Assembly (NCBI RefSeq): GCF_023856365.1
Contig: NC_064552.1
Span: forward strand, 4,429,200 to 4,493,199
DNA: 64,000 bases
DNA from: Brienomyrus brachyistius
Taxonomy: Eukaryota > Chordata > Actinopteri > Osteoglossiformes > Mormyridae
Direction: 5' to 3'
Within the stretch, counting starts at the first letter, position 1, and each line of letters opens with the position of its first letter. The position numbers were made by a program, and so were the translations under genes. This document shows, one piece after another, positions 62,113 through 64,000 of the stretch. The notes beneath the pieces were generated by a model, which was not told where the DNA came from, made no database searches, and saw only the letters and a list, made by a program, of their open reading frames with translations.

Positions 62113-63773
62113 GTCTTTTGACCGACGGAGCACGTACCGAAGTGTCTCACATCTACTGGAAGGTCTGGGCAAGTCCCTGGTGCAACTGGATTCATTGTCT
62201 GTCCCATGGAAACATCACTTTATATTTACAGGGAAATATGTATTCCAGTGAGGGGATATTCCAGTGAGGTTTGAACGCAGCACCGAGTGTCATTTACCAT
62301 AAAAGCCATGATGAGAAATGGATCTCAAAATGAATCTGAAGCTCTATACCAGCCGACACTGGACTTCCTTCTATGTCCCAAGGTGTAATTCATCAACTTG
62401 TACAAGAAATAAAATCCACAAAATAAAAAAAATATCTTTATTTTATTGTCCCACTTAAAGTCTGTCACATAAATTATCTATATCCATGGCTATTAGATTT
62501 ATTGCTATGCTATTTTAATATTTCTGGTGTGATCCTGATTTCACTTTTCCCTCGTTACCTTAGAGGAATTTTCCCATAAGAATATATAGCTTTTCCCAGA
62601 ATGACATCATAATCGAGAAGTAACATTATTTTAGGCAGTAATACAGTAGCACAAAACCAAGAAAAGATCGATCCTTTTCTGTTGTTAATGTCTCATAATG
62701 TATTTGTCTTGGTAATATATACTGCGACCGGCAAAATTATATGGAAAATCCCTCGGATTATCAGCATTGACAGGGTGGGTAACCTCACATCAGGGTTAGG
62801 GGCTCAAATCACTTTCCCGGCTCTGTGTGTGCGGAATTATGTTCTTCCAAAGATCTCTTCTGTGTTTCCTCTGGATTCTCCAATTCCCTCCCCCAGTACA
62901 AAGACGTGCAGTTAGGCATATTGAGGTGGGGGTGTTTCCCATAATGCTGGTCTGCTTCCCTCTCTCACGCTTTCTGGGGCAGGTTCACTGTCGCCCAGTC
63001 AAACGAGTAGCGGGAAATGTGATGGGTTTTTTGATAGATTGTCCGAAAGGGACCATGTGTACTTTTCAAATTCTTTTTAGTCGCACTTAAATGCGGGACA
63101 CAGATTAAATATCGGTTCCAATTATACACAATTTACTCATTAACGGTTTTATAGTCATTTAAAATAATAATAATGATGCTATAGAGTGTAAGGGTCACTA
63201 CACAAACATAAATACATGCGTTCTTTCAAATAATTAAGTGCATATCTCTAACATAGTTTATTTCCTTTGGTTCAGGTGTTCTTAAGTCCTAAGTGCCTGG
63301 GTCCACGTCTTAACAAAAACATGTCAGTTTTTCCTGAAGTTATGAGGTCCAGAGGGCACAGAAATTAGCATCAGGCTAAAGTGAAGCGGACCAGCTAACG
63401 ATAACCACGCCAACAGACGTGACATTTACGTCTACAGCACTGATTGACACCTCAAGCAGGAAATCATCTCTCTGGAACATTAATGACCATCCCATAGATC
63501 AGTGACCGATAACGATGTCGATGACCTCACAGGGCAGAGGTCCCCGGGCGTCCATCTGCCCTTGTGGAATTCTGGACATGCCCCCCCCCATCTTCTCCTC
63601 GATGCATCAGGTTCCCTCTTAGGTCATATTTTATCTGCAAAACAGGCTGAAGACAGGCGGTCAGGCTCTGCGGACAGGGGTTAATGCGTCTATTTTCCGT
63701 CTAATCGGAACATTTTTCACTGACGTACAGTTACTCAGCCTGTCAGGGAAACAGCGCATGGGTTCGATTCCCA
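62113..63773. other. Intergenic, nothing identified
   Basis: AT-rich, with short frames only. Confidence 0.5.
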
Positions 63774-63796
63774 CCCCCCCCCCCCCCCCCCCCCCC
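63774..63796. repeat. C23 homopolymer
   Basis: The longest C run in the window. It follows GGGTTCGATTCCCA, a B-box-like phrase, which may mark a decayed tRNA-type SINE. Confidence 0.9.
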
Positions 63797-64000
63797 ACAC
63801 CTAAGTTAATCACTCTCAATGTGATGTATGTTTGGACAAGTGTAAGGAAAACAATGACCGTGTTCTAGCAGATAGGAACACAAGGGAGAGCCGGTTGGGG
63901 GAATTTCTCGGGGGCTGTGAAGTCTCTCCCATCGAACCGCGAAAACCTTCCTGTCACGGGGTGGGGGTGCGGGTGAATGCCGAGACGAAGGAAGCAGAAG

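Noticed and set aside
63725..63775. tRNA-like phrase GGGTTCGATTCCCAC
   Set aside because: Only a B-box-like segment is visible. There is no cloverleaf with acceptor or anticodon arms, so it is more likely a SINE remnant.
28601..64000. tmem72, rassf4, depp1 or alox5, expected near cxcl12 by mammalian synteny
   Set aside because: I looked for recognisable exons of these in the open reading frames of the right flank and saw none.

Overview
The window looks like nuclear DNA of a ray-finned fish (teleost). The evidence is one intron-containing vertebrate chemokine gene with fish-type protein sequence, tRNA-derived SINEs with fish-style tails, a fish-type palindromic repeat carrying (TG)n, and large amounts of simple sequence. 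Most of the 64 kb is intergenic. No operons, CRISPR arrays, rRNA genes or convincing tRNA genes were seen. The species cannot be named from the sequence.

The one gene that can be assembled with confidence is cxcl12 (stromal cell-derived factor 1) on the minus strand. It has four coding exons: 28395-28461, 26285-26402, 23904-23987 and 22176-22206. The splice sites and intron phases (1, 2, 2) all fit. The gene encodes a 99-residue precursor, or a 90-residue form if exon 3 is read into intron 3, where the donor GTAAGG itself supplies a TAA stop. A 3' UTR of about 2 kb follows, ending near an AATAAA signal at 20214-20219. It carries candidate miR-430-family sites. A CpG-containing segment with a TATA-like box lies about 100-130 bp upstream of the start codon.

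Left flank (1-20 kb): no recognisable gene. It holds a GC-rich 61-bp minisatellite (about 8.02-8.23 kb), fish interspersed repeats (11.44-11.83, 12.18-12.29 and 13.67-13.88 kb), and a 23-copy minisatellite of about 33 bp (18.98-19.76 kb). That array begins about 450 bp beyond the cxcl12 poly(A) signal.

Right flank (28.6-64 kb): mostly non-coding. It holds three copies of one palindromic MITE family (29.64, 45.86 and 50.27 kb), one of them interrupted by a SINE. It also has further SINE and LINE-tail-like fragments and two long (TA)n arrays (55.2 and 56.7 kb). At 57.3-58.56 kb a cluster of overlapping plus-strand reading frames looks coding but is broken by frameshifts and stops, and I could not assign it to a family. 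G and C homopolymer tracts of 10-23 bases are scattered throughout.
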